A stretch of 60,000 bases of DNA, taken from positions 1,924,001 through 1,984,000 of the forward strand of contig NC_087068.1 in assembly GCF_963678635.1 (NCBI RefSeq), in the 5' to 3' direction. The stretch is from Symsagittifera roscoffensis. Its lineage: Eukaryota; Xenacoelomorpha; Acoela; Convolutidae. The translations under genes and the position numbers were made by a program. Within the stretch, counting starts at the first letter, position 1, and every line of letters begins with the position of its first letter. A model generated the notes under the pieces. The model was not told where the DNA came from. It did no database searches and saw nothing but the letters and a program-made list of their open reading frames with translations. This document shows, one piece after another, positions 34,559-46,355 of this stretch.

Positions 34559-35660
34559 TTGGAGAGGTCAGCGCTCACAGCCAGTCAATTAAAGAGACGA
34601 ATCGACCAATTCCAGAATAGTCTGAAAATTGTGCGGAAAGATCAGAACAGTAGAGAAGTAAGCCCGCTGTTCAAACAGCAAATTTCATCAGCGCGAGACA
34701 GAGAAAGGGCACGGACACTTAAGGCGTTACTAGAGGCTAACGCAAAGGGGAACGCCCATTCCGGCGAAATCAGATTTTTCTCCAAATCTGCTGCGCAAAG
34801 ACGGCGAGTAGAAAAGAGTGGAAAATGAACCCACTGAAAGCCAACGTGGTGTCAGAGACCCTTTCAACTGTCAAAACAGCAGCGGGATCAATTTATCGCA
34901 AAAGCGACATAGCTAGGGCCGAAGTTCCGGTCAGAGAATTGGCGACTTTTGGATAAAAAGGGGGACAGAAGGACAAATTGAAAAGCCCCTTCTAAGAACT
35001 CAAACGTAAAGATCAGGGTAAGGAAATTGAACCAGCCTTAGAGAGTGATTCAGAAGAAGAAACGCTGCAACAACAGCAAGACAGAGATCAGGCCATATAT
35101 TTTATCCAAAAACAGCGATACAATAGTAACATCAAAGGAAACAGCAGTAGGAGGTGGCCCTAATTTGGCTGTCAAAAGGGTAAAACCCAATAAGGGAAGT
35201 CCAGCGTCAGTGGGTCCATAATCTCAGGAGGAAGTGGCTATTAGGCAAAAACCGAAAAAGCAAAATGCACAAGAGAAAATAAAAAAAGAGAACCCTGAAC
35301 CGGTGAGTGAGCGGCCAAAAGAGAGCACTGAACCGAGCAGCAGCTCCACGCCAAAGAAGTCCAGCAGCCTACCTAAGGTGAAGAGAATATTTAGAGTCAC
35401 GTCTCCGAAAACAATCCTAAATACCTTTCAAAATCAAGACATGGCTCCCGAAGAGAGGGGAAACTAGCGGAGCAGGTCTTAAATAAAGAAGTACTGTAAA
35501 CTGCAGAAGAAATACTCAATTCAAAATAGGCATCTAAGACTCTACCGCAGGTGGACTAAGTACCCCATCTGGATATTCTGATGAGTCTCGTGTAGAAGAC
35601 CCGTCAGGATCCAAAATTCGACGCAGCAATCGGGCCAACAAAAACTAGGGACTAAAAAGA
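34559..35660 (+). pseudogene. Integrase C-terminal / tail remnant of the LTR element
   Basis: Charged Lys/Glu/Ser/Pro-rich open pieces at 34559-34828 and 35234-35467, and near 35610 an RRSNRANK motif resembling the basic arginine-rich tail at the end of some gypsy polyproteins. Separated by stops. Confidence 0.45.
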
Positions 35661-35981
35661 CTCGAAAGCCCGATAAAGCATTCGGTAAAAGAAATTAGCA
35701 CAGACATTGCTGATTTGAACAATGTTGCGTTGGAAGCATTAAAACGCAGACAAACAAACTAACGGCCTGGGGCTCCTGGAGAGGCATTTGTTTCGTCGCA
35801 AATTTGGTTATCCACCACTCGACATATCTAGGACTGGGGAAGCAGCGTGGAAGGTGCCATTGAACATGGAACGGTAAAAAACTCATGGTTGAAAATCCTA
35901 GCAAAACTGAGTATTAAAACTTATATTCTATTATAAATTTTTTTTATTTACATGATAAAATTTTCCTGATTTTCAAGGGAA

Positions 35982-36218
35982 TGTAGTACTACGGTTGCAG
36001 TAGCATTGACATTCAACAAAGTCTTTACTACTTCAATTGCAGTTATTTGTATTATTGACGCTATGTAATTTTGTTATCTATGTTGTTATATTATTGTGAT
36101 CTATTTATTGTCAAGGTCATAGGTGCTGGTCATTGTTCATACAGTTTGCCAAACTCGCGTATGGAATTAAACCAGTCGATCTGAGCTAAAACAACGTAAA
36201 CTGAAAGATTAAATTTCG
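35982..36218 (+). repeat. 3' LTR
   Basis: Mate of the LTR at 32418; begins TGTAGTACTACGGTTGCAG and ends AAATTTCG. Preceded directly by the purine tract AAGGGAA. Confidence 0.85.
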
Positions 36219-38880
36219 GAACTCAAATAATTGAACTTCACTGTTTTACAATATTTAAAAAAAAAACTTTAAAACTTCGGAAGGTGTACACCTGCAAATT
36301 GCCATAAATTTGTTTCGACAGAAACCAAACATAGTAGCTAGGAGGCATAGATATTAACAAAAAACAATCCAACGAGTAAAATTTCAAAATTGAACATAAA
36401 ATTTATATAAAACAGAATGTGTATTACAAGAATGTGTATTGATGTCAAAAATTTCACCCAGGCTTTTTTTAACAATTCTAGAGACAAGCAAAGTTTAAAT
36501 TTTAATTGGACCAAGTTAACATCCTCTCAACCTGGTTAACTTGGTTCAGCCAATCAGCCAATCAGATTTTCAGCCAATCAGAATCGAGCATTTTACATGC
36601 AGTGCTTAGCAAATTCAATGCGAATTAAATGCTGGGGTGGAAGATCTTAACTTGGTCTATCTGGGGCTTGAGGATGTCAACTTGATCCTTTTAATTTTTT
36701 CGACATCACCCATCAGAAACTTGTTGAACTATGCTTTACTTCGGCTTTTTCGTCTGATATCTTCACTTTATAGACCACGTTTGTCGCATATGTCGCAATT
36801 GGCTTCAAGTTGGTTTACTTTTTTTGAGTGCATCACCGAGCTCGACCTCCAGAGTATGTCTTTACCCTATGGATTAATTCCACTGAAAGTTGGTCCACAG
36901 ATAATCCAGCATGCTTGGATTTTACTCGTTTGACCTCGCAGTCGGCATCTAGGAGTTCACTTAGCAGGATCTGCAAACGCTGAATTAATTTTGTGTAGAG
37001 AAACAAGTATTAATTCAACCACATCCGGAAATCAACCATATCCGATAACTTGTTGGTCATGACCGACATAATAGCGTAATTTAAAAATATCATAATTTGG
37101 TATATCGATTGATGTTTGAATAATTAGATCAATTTTTCCCACTTTTTCAATTTTGAAAAATCGGTATTTCACCCCCACCCCCATCTTGATCAATTAACAA
37201 TTTAACATAATATGAATTATATTTTTATCAACATTGCTGGTAAGTTGATCAAAGCTTACTGGGCCGTGTAGCATATCTCAAGTTCAAATTGGTAGAATTG
37301 CCTTCCAAAGTCCTACGGAACGCTTTGGGTGATCTTCTATCTCCTTCACCTACCTTTTTCGTCTTCTCCCTTTCACGGACTGAATTGATTTCACAGCCAA
37401 CTCCTGAATGCATTTTGTCATGAAAATACTACATTATATATTATTATGCACAAGCACAAGTGTAGTTCGCGTTGTTCGAATTGAGACAGCCAAAATTAGT
37501 CTAGTCCGTTTCTTAGCGACGGATATGAACAAATCTAGTATATCAATTGGTTCGTTTGTCCAATAGCAAATGGTTACTCAAAAGTTATAAAAATACACGA
37601 TTCGTTTTGATTGGATGCTACCTTGCATTCATTTCTATTCGTTGTGAAACAGCGAGTAATATACGCTTGATTTGTCTCGGCTACCATTTCCAGTCGCACA
37701 GAAGAATGAATGTTTGTGTTTATATTATAACGCTTGTAAGAGAGAAAAATATAGTGAGTTGAGCATACCGTTCTACAAGCAGACACACTAAAGAAACTCT
37801 GAATACTTGCAGCGAAATGCGTACAAAAACTCAAGTATTTTCTGAGTAAAGAAAAAAACACGATCCTTTTATGGCACAGCTAATAGAAAAAACCTTTGTG
37901 CACAGCTACTAGGAAAAACACCTAGATTACAACTTCGCCACGCCATAACTATAGAAGATATTTGTAAAAATAAATTGAAGCAACTTGCAAAAATATGACG
38001 CAGCTGACAGTTTTTTTGCTTTTTCTGAAAGCACCGCAACACGTTTTGCGGATATATCTCAAAATACCCCGTGTTTTCAAAAAGGATCAAACTCGTTTTT
38101 AGGTTTGAAACTTTTTTAGGGGGATTGGATATTCTCCTTAAGACACCAAATGAGGAAATATTCGAAAAGATGACGAAACTCAAGAATTTGGCTTCTTGAA
38201 CCCTAAATGCCAAACGCGCAGATTGGCAATAAATTTGTTTTTCCGTTGGAACGTTATAGGCTGTAAAATGGGGAAGGCCGGATTTTCTCCTTGTGCGATA
38301 TTTTGAAAAAAAACCTATAAATGACTGCTGCCATACTTTAATTGTTCCTGCAAACAGCTCTATTTTTGTGAGATTTTTCGAACGGTTTTTGTTCAAATGA
38401 CTAATCCTTCATCCAATCTGCTGTTTGAGTGGCCTGCTGTTTGAACGTTTTTTGCAGAAAATCCTCATATGAATACAAGTACTAGGCATTATGGCTTCGC
38501 TTCGTCTCAAAGGAAATGTTGTTATGAAACAAGATATATTGTATATGTTGGATTTGATTGGACGAACGAGTGCCTGATAGAAATGAAATCGTGAATTGGT
38601 GAACAGAGTCTGACAAAAGACTCGATGGTATAAAGCGGCTAAATTGTTTATATATTCAGCGTGGCTCTACATTTAAGTAAGTAAAATGCACTTACTAATG
38701 TATTCTAAATGTGAAAATATCAAGTTGGCTTGCCTAAATTCAACAACCAAAGATGCAAAGAAACAAATCTGAGAGACTTAGAGAAAAGTATACACTAGTT
38801 TATCATATCAAAATCTCAATCTGAGAACATTTCGCCACCAATTCTGACTTTTGGAAGAAAACACTTCTTCGGCTCAGTCG
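36219..38880. other. Intergenic AT-rich stretch
   Basis: A short inverted repeat pairs GGACCAAGTTAACATCCTC (about 36508) with its near complement at about 36672-36690, around a CAGCCAATCAG repeat. A 175-codon minus-strand open frame (37869-38396) has no recognisable motif and looks like chance. Confidence 0.45.
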
Positions 38881-38927
38881 ACTTTCTCTGATTTGCCCCA
38901 TTCAATTGCCCAGTTCAGCACTCAACC

Positions 38928-38947
38928 ATGTCTGAAACTATAAAACG
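38928..38947 (+). CDS. Possible first coding exon of a small gene
   Basis: A pyrimidine-rich leader ends in CTCAACCATG, followed by MSETIK and a strong donor CG|GTAAGT at 38948. Leaving in phase 2, it joins in frame to the candidate exon at 39520. Very short; the case rests on the donor quality and the phase match only. Confidence 0.25.
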
Positions 38948-39519
38948 GTAAGTACTTTTAACCAAACAGTTACTCAAAATCAATCAACATGTCCTGTATT
39001 TGTCGCTTTACGGCAACAATTCTCAAAAATGCTCAAGTATCTGGACATTAGTTGGGCTCAAGAAGGATACTTGGGTGCACTTGAAAAGTCAAATTTCAAG
39101 AGAAGGTTTGAAATTATTATAATAGTTGGGTCCCTCGAAAAGCAAGCATGAAAGAAATATAGGTCACGTAATTTACGAAAACTTCAAAAACAATTAAGCG
39201 AATGCCAATCATGTTTTCGAAGATTTTAAGGCCTAACAAATTTTCTACAGGGACCCATCTTAATTTTAGACACCCAACTATCATACTTGTACCTTTTTCT
39301 AAAATTTTCTTCAAGTAAAAGCAATTAAATGTTTAAAGCAATAAAAATTCTATAATTTGGGTACCGAACTGAAGAACGTTTTATTGCTTTACCTGAAGAA
39401 AATTTTATGGACAATGAAATATAGTAAAAGAGATGTATGCTCTATCGTTAACTTGCACTCTCACTTTTTCAAGTTATTCGATGGACCAATCTTTCACTTT
39501 TACCTGCTTGTTTTTGCAG

Positions 39520-39580
39520 GGAATGCCGAAAGGATCTTTTTAGCTACCCCCCCCCCCCCTTGGTAACAAGTAACGTGTAA
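39520..39580 (+). CDS. Possible second exon joining 38928-38947
   Basis: The acceptor is CTGCTTGTTTTTGCAG. The phase fits the candidate exon above and reads RECRKDLFSYPPPP up to a TAA at 39578-39580, giving a 26-residue product, or splicing onward at GTAACA (39563). A poly-C run codes the prolines. Low support. Confidence 0.2.
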
Positions 39581-40187
39581 CGCATTGCCACTCTTATAAT
39601 GAACTAATTGAACGACTAAGCATATGTGAGTTTTGTACCTAGTAACGAATCACCCATTGCAAAAGGGGGATTGTTAAAGAGATCCTACCTAAATTTGTCG
39701 TTTTTAATTGTAATTGTAATTTTACAAATAGATCATCTTCCTTATTTGAGTTATTAAGTCGGAAACAATTTATTTATGACTAACAAAGTTCAATTTTTGC
39801 AATAAAATGTTTTCGAAAAAGTTTTCAAAAAGTGCAAAATTTAACATTGAATGCTTTGACGAGCGGCTTCTATTTAAACAACTGCTGTATTTTCTCGCAA
39901 GTAGTGTGATGAGTGCCTCCTACACCTGTTCGGTCGTTCGCTTGCTCTGAATAGAAACATTTCTGATAAAATCGAGAGAAAAGGACGTTCATCCCAAGCT
40001 GTAGCTGTTTTGGTAGTTTTTGAAATCGATCTTGAAAGGGGTGGAGATTGTTAAGTAGATCCAAATAATTTAATCATGTGTCGATGGATGAGGAAATTTT
40101 TGAAAATTAAGTGCTCTGTTTGTTTTCCAATTACACGTTTTTTCTTGAAAAAGGATAAAAACGGTACTTTTTTGTAATAAACGCATG
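39581..40187. other. Intergenic AT-rich stretch
   Basis: Nothing recognised. Confidence 0.45.
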
Positions 40188-40423
40188 CAGGGGCGGCAAT
40201 ATACACTAAGTTTGAGAGGGGAGTACGCGCCGAAAAAACGCGATTTTGAGTCACAATTTTATTGGCCTGTTTCAAAAATTTGCCTGTGGCGCAGACAAAA
40301 TAGGGTCTTTTTAGTGCTCTGGGAGAGCTCGGAAAATCAATTTAATCGACCTAAAAAAAGGTCGACAAAACTCTCGATTTTTTTGAAAATCTGCCGTTCG
40401 AGAAAATCCTAGATCCGCCCCTG
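40188..40423 (+). mobile_element. Internally deleted hAT-like MITE with perfect target duplication
   Basis: 236 bp, CAGGGGCGGCAATATACAC to TAGATCCGCCCCTG, flanked by AACGCATG at 40180-40187 and 40424-40431. The left quarter found in other copies is missing, joined directly to the TIR, which shows deletion derivatives still transposed. Confidence 0.9.
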
Positions 40424-40679
40424 AACGCATGATCAATTATTTTTTTTTTCATTGAGCAGAAAAACGTAATTTTTTTTTAAAAAAAGCAACAGCATTCGCT
40501 CTTTATACAGGAGTAGAATTATTTGGACCTGGTTTACAAAAAAAAAGTTTTTCTTTTCATCTGAATTAATTTCCACCAATCAGATTCCAGCATTCCAATC
40601 AATGTTTGAAATAACGAAAAGGTCAGCTGTCGGACGTTCAACAGAAAAGACTTCGGCCGACAGCTTCCATAATTGTGGT

Positions 40680-42340
40680 GACCTCGCAATGTATCTTCTC
40701 AAACTGACCCTTGGCTACTTCTCGACTGGTGGGAAAGCAATGCCTGGTCGTGCCACATCAAAGATGTCTCTTATTAACGCGCTCCATTATACTTGCATGT
40801 TTTTATCCGTTTTCTTTCCATTTTGGGTAATCCATATGGTGTCTTTCCTGGTGTGTTTTTCGAGACTGTTCGCCACATCCTTGCAATGTAGATTTGACGC
40901 CTCCTGCTGGCCGCCTGTTCCAGATTGGACCATTCTTGAAATCCAGGATTGCTCTGGGATAACACTCTGCATTCAGCAATAACAAATTCCCAGTTCGTTT
41001 TAGAGTTCGCTCTTGTATGATTTTCTGTAGAGAACAGCCAAGTATGCCTTAACGAAATTTAACGTTCTCAAATTTACGCCTTATCTGAAATTCATATTCT
41101 CAGTTCATTTTCACTTCGTACCAATTTTTCACAATTTAGGGCGATTGAGAGAAAAAGACAGGGCAGATCCCGAAGAAATGGAGTTTTTTTGACGTGTGGT
41201 GGAGCGATAAGATCAATTTGTTCAGTTTGCAATCTAAGTAAAACAAAAAAAGAATGTAAAACAAGATGAAACTAAAAATCAATTAATCGCCAAATTTTAT
41301 TCGAAAACGCCCCCTCCCCCTCAAAATTAATATGTATTGGCGCTCAAGGCGCCTTTTAAAAATTTTTAAGGTCAACCTTGAAAAGTAAGGTCAACCTTGA
41401 ACTAGTACGCAACAAAGGGGGAACGCTTTGGCTATTCAGGGGGTCGATTCCCTAAGGAGGGACATCCGCCCCCTCAATCCGCTACTGAAAGTAATCAAAG
41501 ATCGATGAGGAGAAATTGAAAGAATAAAATTGTTCAAATGTTATATCGAAAAACGACTACTTGGTTTTTTCAGTTATACTGCTCAAAATTGCCAAATTGC
41601 TAATTGAGTTTCTGTTAAAAAAAAGTTCTGAGTGTAAAAAAAAAACTGAGTATAAAAATTTGGTAACCACGCATTGTACGTTCTCAAAATGCCCCTTGAC
41701 TACTTCTTGACCGGCGAGAAATAAATTCGCGCCGCAACTATGATGTCTCGACGCCGCAACAATGATTAAGGAGCTCTCCATTGTACTCTCTTTTTGTGCC
41801 GTTTCGGGTTCCTGCCGGTTTTCTTCAATTTCGGACTTCCATTTGGTATGCTTTCAGGCTAGGTGTTTGCCACTGAGAATCGCAACGTAGATTGAAAGCC
41901 TGTCGGTGGCTTGTTCGAGATATGACCTTTGTTGAATTCCCGGGTTGCTCTGGGATAACACTTTATCAATCCGTTACAAATGCCCAGTTTATGGGCTGGT
42001 TTTTGTATGGTTTTCTCTGGAGAACAACTAATTATGCCTGAGCGAGATTGCAAAATTTATGTCTTATCTAAGGTTCATTTTCTCTATTTGTTTTAATTTT
42101 ATCAAATATTGGACCCTTTTTTCACAATTTAGGGTAATTGATAGAAAAGACTTTAAAAAAATCCTTGAAAGTTTCAGTGGAAGATCTCGAAGAAATCAAG
42201 TTTTTCTAATGTGTAGTGGATCGTCGAGGTTAGTTTGTCCAGCTTGCACTCTAAGTAAAACAAAAAACTATCTAAAACAAAATGAAACTATAAAATCAAT
42301 TAATCGCCAAATTCGATTTTTTTTTCGAAAACGCTAAATT
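40680..42340 (+). repeat. Diverged tandem duplication of about 650 bp
   Basis: Unit 1 (about 40680-41310) and unit 2 (about 41665-42340) share ordered blocks: TTCTCAAA.TG.CCCTTG.CTACTTCT, TTGCTCTGGGATAACACT, TTTTCTGTAGAGAACA, TTTCACAATTTAGGG.GATTGA, CCGAAGAAAT, CTAAGTAAAACAAAAAA and TCAATTAATCGCCAAATT. A MITE fragment (about 41315-41487) sits between them. On the minus strand both units translate with shared words such as CYPRA and STLQ/STLR, so the unit may derive from an old coding sequence I do not recognise. Confidence 0.75.
41315..41487 (-). mobile_element. Truncated hAT-like MITE
   Basis: The right half of the family (AAAGGGGGAACGCTTTGG, AGGGGGTCGATTCCCT, to CCGCTACTG). The left end is missing. 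Confidence 0.7.
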
Positions 42341-42414
42341 TTATTTTAAAGTTTTCATTTTCGGTCAAGTTTGAGCGTGGTTTTTAAGTTATCACAGTCA
42401 TTTTTACGGTTGAT

Positions 42415-43020
42415 TTTTTGGAAAAGGACTTCATTCCAGTTACTGCCTATTTTTTTATATAATAACCCAAATGCATTTATAATTTCTAGTTTCTTTGCTC
42501 ATGATTTTGAAAGAAAATTTATTTATGGTCTCCGAATCACAAGTACAAGAGCTTTAATTTGCTGCAAAATCAACGCCCAACTAGTATTTTCTGAGCAAAG
42601 AGACTAGTTTCACTAGAAATTATAAATGATCTGAGAAAATACCAGAACAAATTTTGATCACAAATTCTATGAAAGTCAATTATTTTTAATTTTCCTTTTT
42701 GAAAAGGACTTCATTCCAGTTACTGGCTTAAATTTATGTTTTCTTAAAATAATAACTTAAATGCATTTATAGTTTCTAGTTTCTTTGCTCATAAGTTTGA
42801 AAGAAAATATAATTTCGTTTTAAGAAATGAAAAATAGTTTTTTGAAATAATATATTTAAAAGATCGGTATCCACTCCATATCTCAGTCCAAAATTGGAAG
42901 ATTTTAGACCAATTTTCCTCGACACGGAAATGTTTTTCATATTGAATTATGGTATCTGAATCACAAGCACAAGAATTTTAATTTGCTGCAAAAATCAACA
43001 CCTAGCATTTTTTGAGCTAC
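42415..43020 (+). repeat. Direct duplication of about 300 bp
   Basis: GGAAAAGGACTTCATTCCAG (about 42420) recurs at about 42703. Both copies are followed by AAATGCATTTATA, TTTCTAGTTTCTTTGCTCAT and, later, GTATCTGAATCACAAGCACA or its variant and TTTAATTTGCTGCAAAA. Confidence 0.75.
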
Positions 43021-43262
43021 TTAATTTTGCTGAACAAAACTCCGTGCTAGTCGAGTTTTATTTCAATTACATGATAATAGAAAAAAAGCACCAAGTTCCT
43101 TTGGTTCTATGTACAATAGATATTAGATCCGCTATGGGAAAGGTCATTGAGTTTAGTAAAGCCATACTGCTCCCTGCGTTACATTTCTGGAAAAGGAAAA
43201 TTAAAAAATAATTGACTTTCATAGAATTTGTGATCAAAATTGTTCTGATATTTTCTCAGAAT
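42626..43262. repeat. Inverted repeat enclosing the second duplication copy
   Basis: The block at 42626-42700 (GATCTGAGAAAATACCAGAAC through AATTGTGATC-type words to TTAATTTTCC) is the near reverse complement of 43192-43262 (GGAAAATTAAAAAATAATTG to TCAGAATT). Arms of about 70 bp, 490 bp apart. Confidence 0.75.
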
Positions 43263-43584
43263 TTGTGGTGATCAATAGGAAAGACATCAAACATTTCATT
43301 AAAGTGATTGAAAATTTTTCTGAGTTGGAGTAGTTCGTGCGAATCGCAGAGGAGCTATCAGTAGGCCTTAACAGTCCTGTCGAGGATAGTCCATTTGTTA
43401 TTATCTCCCCACATTCCAGACAGTGTTATTTTGCTGAGCGAAGCTGTTTTTTTTGCGACTCAAGGCCGTTTTTTTGCGTTTAGAATTTTTACGTGGTACC
43501 ACTATTGCAGCCAATTTTGGTCAGGTTGTGGTAGACCTGAAGCTGGAGGTCAAGTGAGAGCTTGTCCTCACACACTATCATTGC

Positions 43585-43656
43585 CATGGCATGGGATCGA
43601 ATACACGATCTGACGATTTCAAAGTGAACGCCTTACCACTGTGCTAAGTGCCCCCG
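43585..43656 (-). repeat. tRNA-like (SINE-type) fragment
   Basis: On the minus strand, CTTAGCACAGTGGTAAGGCG is a good A box and TATTCGATCCC a near B box 35 bp on, with a GAA (Phe-type) triplet at the anticodon position. The T stem has mismatches at its first pairs. This is the best of three tRNA-like pieces; still judged a pseudogene or SINE head. Confidence 0.5.
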
Positions 43657-46289
43657 AGTGGTAGTCAATTTGATCAACTCTCAAACCAAACCAAATAAAA
43701 CAAAATGAATTTTTGGTTGCGCTGAATCTTATTTATAGATTTTTTTTTTATTTTCCATCGAATTCCAGAGTGATTCTACGTTTGTTAAATAATCATTTTT
43801 GCTTAAAAAATTAAGGAAGAAACTTGATCCTGTTGTGGCCATGTTTTCCAAATTTTACCTGAACACGCCCAGTTTTTTAAAGGGAAAAGTAGGATTTATG
43901 ATTTATCAAACCATGGTTGACCAACTAATTCCATCTAACAGGAACATCAAAAAAGCAATTTGAACCACTTTAGAACATTTTTATTTTAAATTTTTTCAGT
44001 GGTTCGAAATTTTTGGTCTAACTCGAGCGAATAGAGTGAGCGAGTAGGCTTTTTGTTTTTCAAGCGAAATCAGGTTGCGCTTATAATCATCAGAATGAGT
44101 CGAGCGGCTTATCATTTTAAAGCTCTTTCAGTTGTGAGTCGAAATACATCAATAATGTTTGAAAAAAATTTAATGTCAAGAGAAACCGCTGGTTTGAGTT
44201 TTTTGTCTTTTAGTCAAGTTTCGAGCGAGTTTATCGATGGATAAAAGTAGTAAATAAACTTCTAATTTAGTTTCAACGTTTCTTCATTTTTTGTTCATTT
44301 TTTGTTTGTGCAGTTTTTCTTCTAATTCAGTCAATTTTAACAAAAATTTAACATAGATTGAACCAAGAACAAAAAAATGGATTTTTTAAAAGTTTTTTCC
44401 TATTTTTGGAAAAAATTGGTTTTTTGTTCCAAGCAGGATTCGTGTATTTTTCTAAAATAAATAGCTGACAGTATTAACATTTTTAAAGCTAATACCAATA
44501 AGTGTTGTTGTTCCCCATTGAAAATGGAGAGGAACTTTGTCTTCGGGCGAGTTCTATTTAAGTTTGAGTGAAACCCATTCTGTTGTAATTGGAACGACAT
44601 TAAAAAAAAATTTTGAATGAGCCGCGAAAAGTTTTTTTTCGAGCAACACCTGTATGAAATTTTTGAGAGTTAGTCTAATTTCGAGCTACTAAAGCCAGCG
44701 AAAAGGTCCCAAGAATTCAAAAATTTCTTTAACTAGTGGTAAAAAAATTTCGCAAGCCTAACGTCAAATTTCCAAAAACGTTTTCCTGAATTGTTTGTGT
44801 TTTGTTATTCTGTTTTTTTAAGACAACTGTTTTCGATTATGCCTAAGTTACAAATGTTTTCAGCTTCTATCAATTTCTCTCATCGCAACAAAAAATGACA
44901 CTTAGAAGAAAAATACCTGTTTTATAAAAAAAGTTATTAATCTAGTAGGAACTAATAAAAGTGAGGAAGATGCAAAAGTTGTTTTGCAGAGGAAACTTTT
45001 CTATTTCGGGTACATGTTTGACATAGAAAAATAGGGTGTTGGAAGGTATTTTGGTTTTAAGCGTAAATTGGGAAAAAGTTTAATGGCAGTAGTGGAGACG
45101 TTCAGTTTTTTCAGAATTTAAATGTTCCCGAGCGTTCTTTTTTGTTCATCACTTTAGAGAGCGCAGAGGGGTGTTTTGAACAACATTAGGTTTGATTAAA
45201 GGCGTGTTACTAGTGACATAGGACCATGTACGAAATGCATAAATATGATTGGTATGACAAAGGATTCGTAGGTATTCATTAATGCATCTTTAGAATGACC
45301 TCATCTGATGCCAGATAAATTCCTCAGGGTTGATAGCATGTGCACAGTTTTTGCCGATTGTTAGCCTAGAGTTTTCTCGGAAGATAAGTGATGGATTAGA
45401 AGAGAAACCAAATATTTTTGGGTGCTTCTCCGGAGGATGGAGCGAGTTGATCAATTCAATGTAGGCGTCAGTTTAAAGCTATTTTTATAAGAAAAGGCTG
45501 AGAGTGCTTTTGAATAACAAAAACCTAAAAGACATCGTCGTAGAAATTTGGTTTAACTTAGTTAAGTAGTTTGATTAAATGGAGGAGGTTTTGGAAATGT
45601 TACTTGACTAAAGAAAATGGTGAACATTGTTTGCGTACGATTGTAAGTCAGTTTGTTGGCACGACTTTGGTGCACCGTGATCGTATAAACTGATCGAAGT
45701 TAAAGCTCAAGTTGAGCTCTGTGGAACACTTTTACGCACAATCCTAAGTTTTCAAAAAGGTAGATTTCAGCAAATTTGTTTTATCAAATTTTTTGTTTGA
45801 TCAAGTTTAACAAAAATTGTTGAGCGTTTAATTATTATCTGATTTAAATTGATTCATTAACGCATCAGTCCGTACAATTAAAGCTTGTGTTTATTCATTT
45901 TGGATTGATTTTGATATGGAATCTTTTTTCAACTACACGAAAAAGGTGAAAATTGGACACAATGAAATAATAGAAGTGGAGCACTGCGAAGTTCAGAAAG
46001 TCCAAATTGGCACTTAGATTGTATATATAGTTCGATTTGATTTTTAAGCTCAAGGTTTAGATAATTTCAATAATGCGTGAAAGTTTGAGAAATATTTGTT
46101 TCATGATCAAAACAACTACCTTAAGAATTGGGGTGTAGCGATTAGCATGTGTGCCTATTAGCATGCGATAATTGTTTTAATTGAGTGTGCATTCAGACGA
46201 AAAACAGTTTAATCCAAATTTTCACATTTTTTCCAATTATTTTTAGCCGATTTCTAACAGGGCCGAATTTTGAGTAGGTTTGAAGGTGG
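43657..46289. other. Intergenic stretch with a repeat family C copy
   Basis: Copy 2 of repeat family C lies at about 44500-44960 (GTTGTTGTTCCCCATTGAAA at the left, TAAGACAACTGTTTTCGATT in the middle). The rest is AT-rich and unassigned. Confidence 0.5.
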
Positions 46290-46355
46290 TCATTTTTTCC
46301 TGGAGTTTTTTCCTGTCAAAATCAGAGCTTTGCCCTGATACAAATAGCCTTGTTT
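46290..46355 (+). repeat. Solo hairpin end of the GTTCCGAC element
   Basis: ATCAGAGCTTTGCCCTGAT followed by ACAAATAGCCTTGTTT matches the terminal hairpin and flank of the full copies (compare 2015-2050). Confidence 0.5.

Larger units (their letters stand above)
32418..36218 (+). mobile_element. Degenerate Ty3/gypsy-type LTR retrotransposon
   Basis: 3.8 kb bounded by two direct 237-bp LTRs (32418-32654 and 35982-36218) that both open TGTAGTACTACGG. A purine tract AAGGGAA abuts the 3' LTR. The interior has a CCHC-like knuckle with its last Cys lost (33201-33245), an integrase zinc-binding region (RQGHLG near 34023, FWWP, then Cys at 34119) and an integrase end with VERTIQTIKE near 34329. Stops and frameshifts are frequent and I find no reverse transcriptase, so the interior is deleted as well as mutated. 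Not capable of movement. Confidence 0.8.

Noticed and set aside
37869-38396. 175-codon minus-strand open frame
   Set aside because: Longest unexplained frame, but composition is Phe/Ser/Lys/Ile-rich as expected from random AT-rich DNA. No motif, no splice context, and no repeat relation found.
43585-43656. A functional tRNA-Phe on the minus strand
   Set aside because: A and B boxes and a GAA triplet are present, but the T stem mismatches at its first two pairs and the acceptor does not close well.
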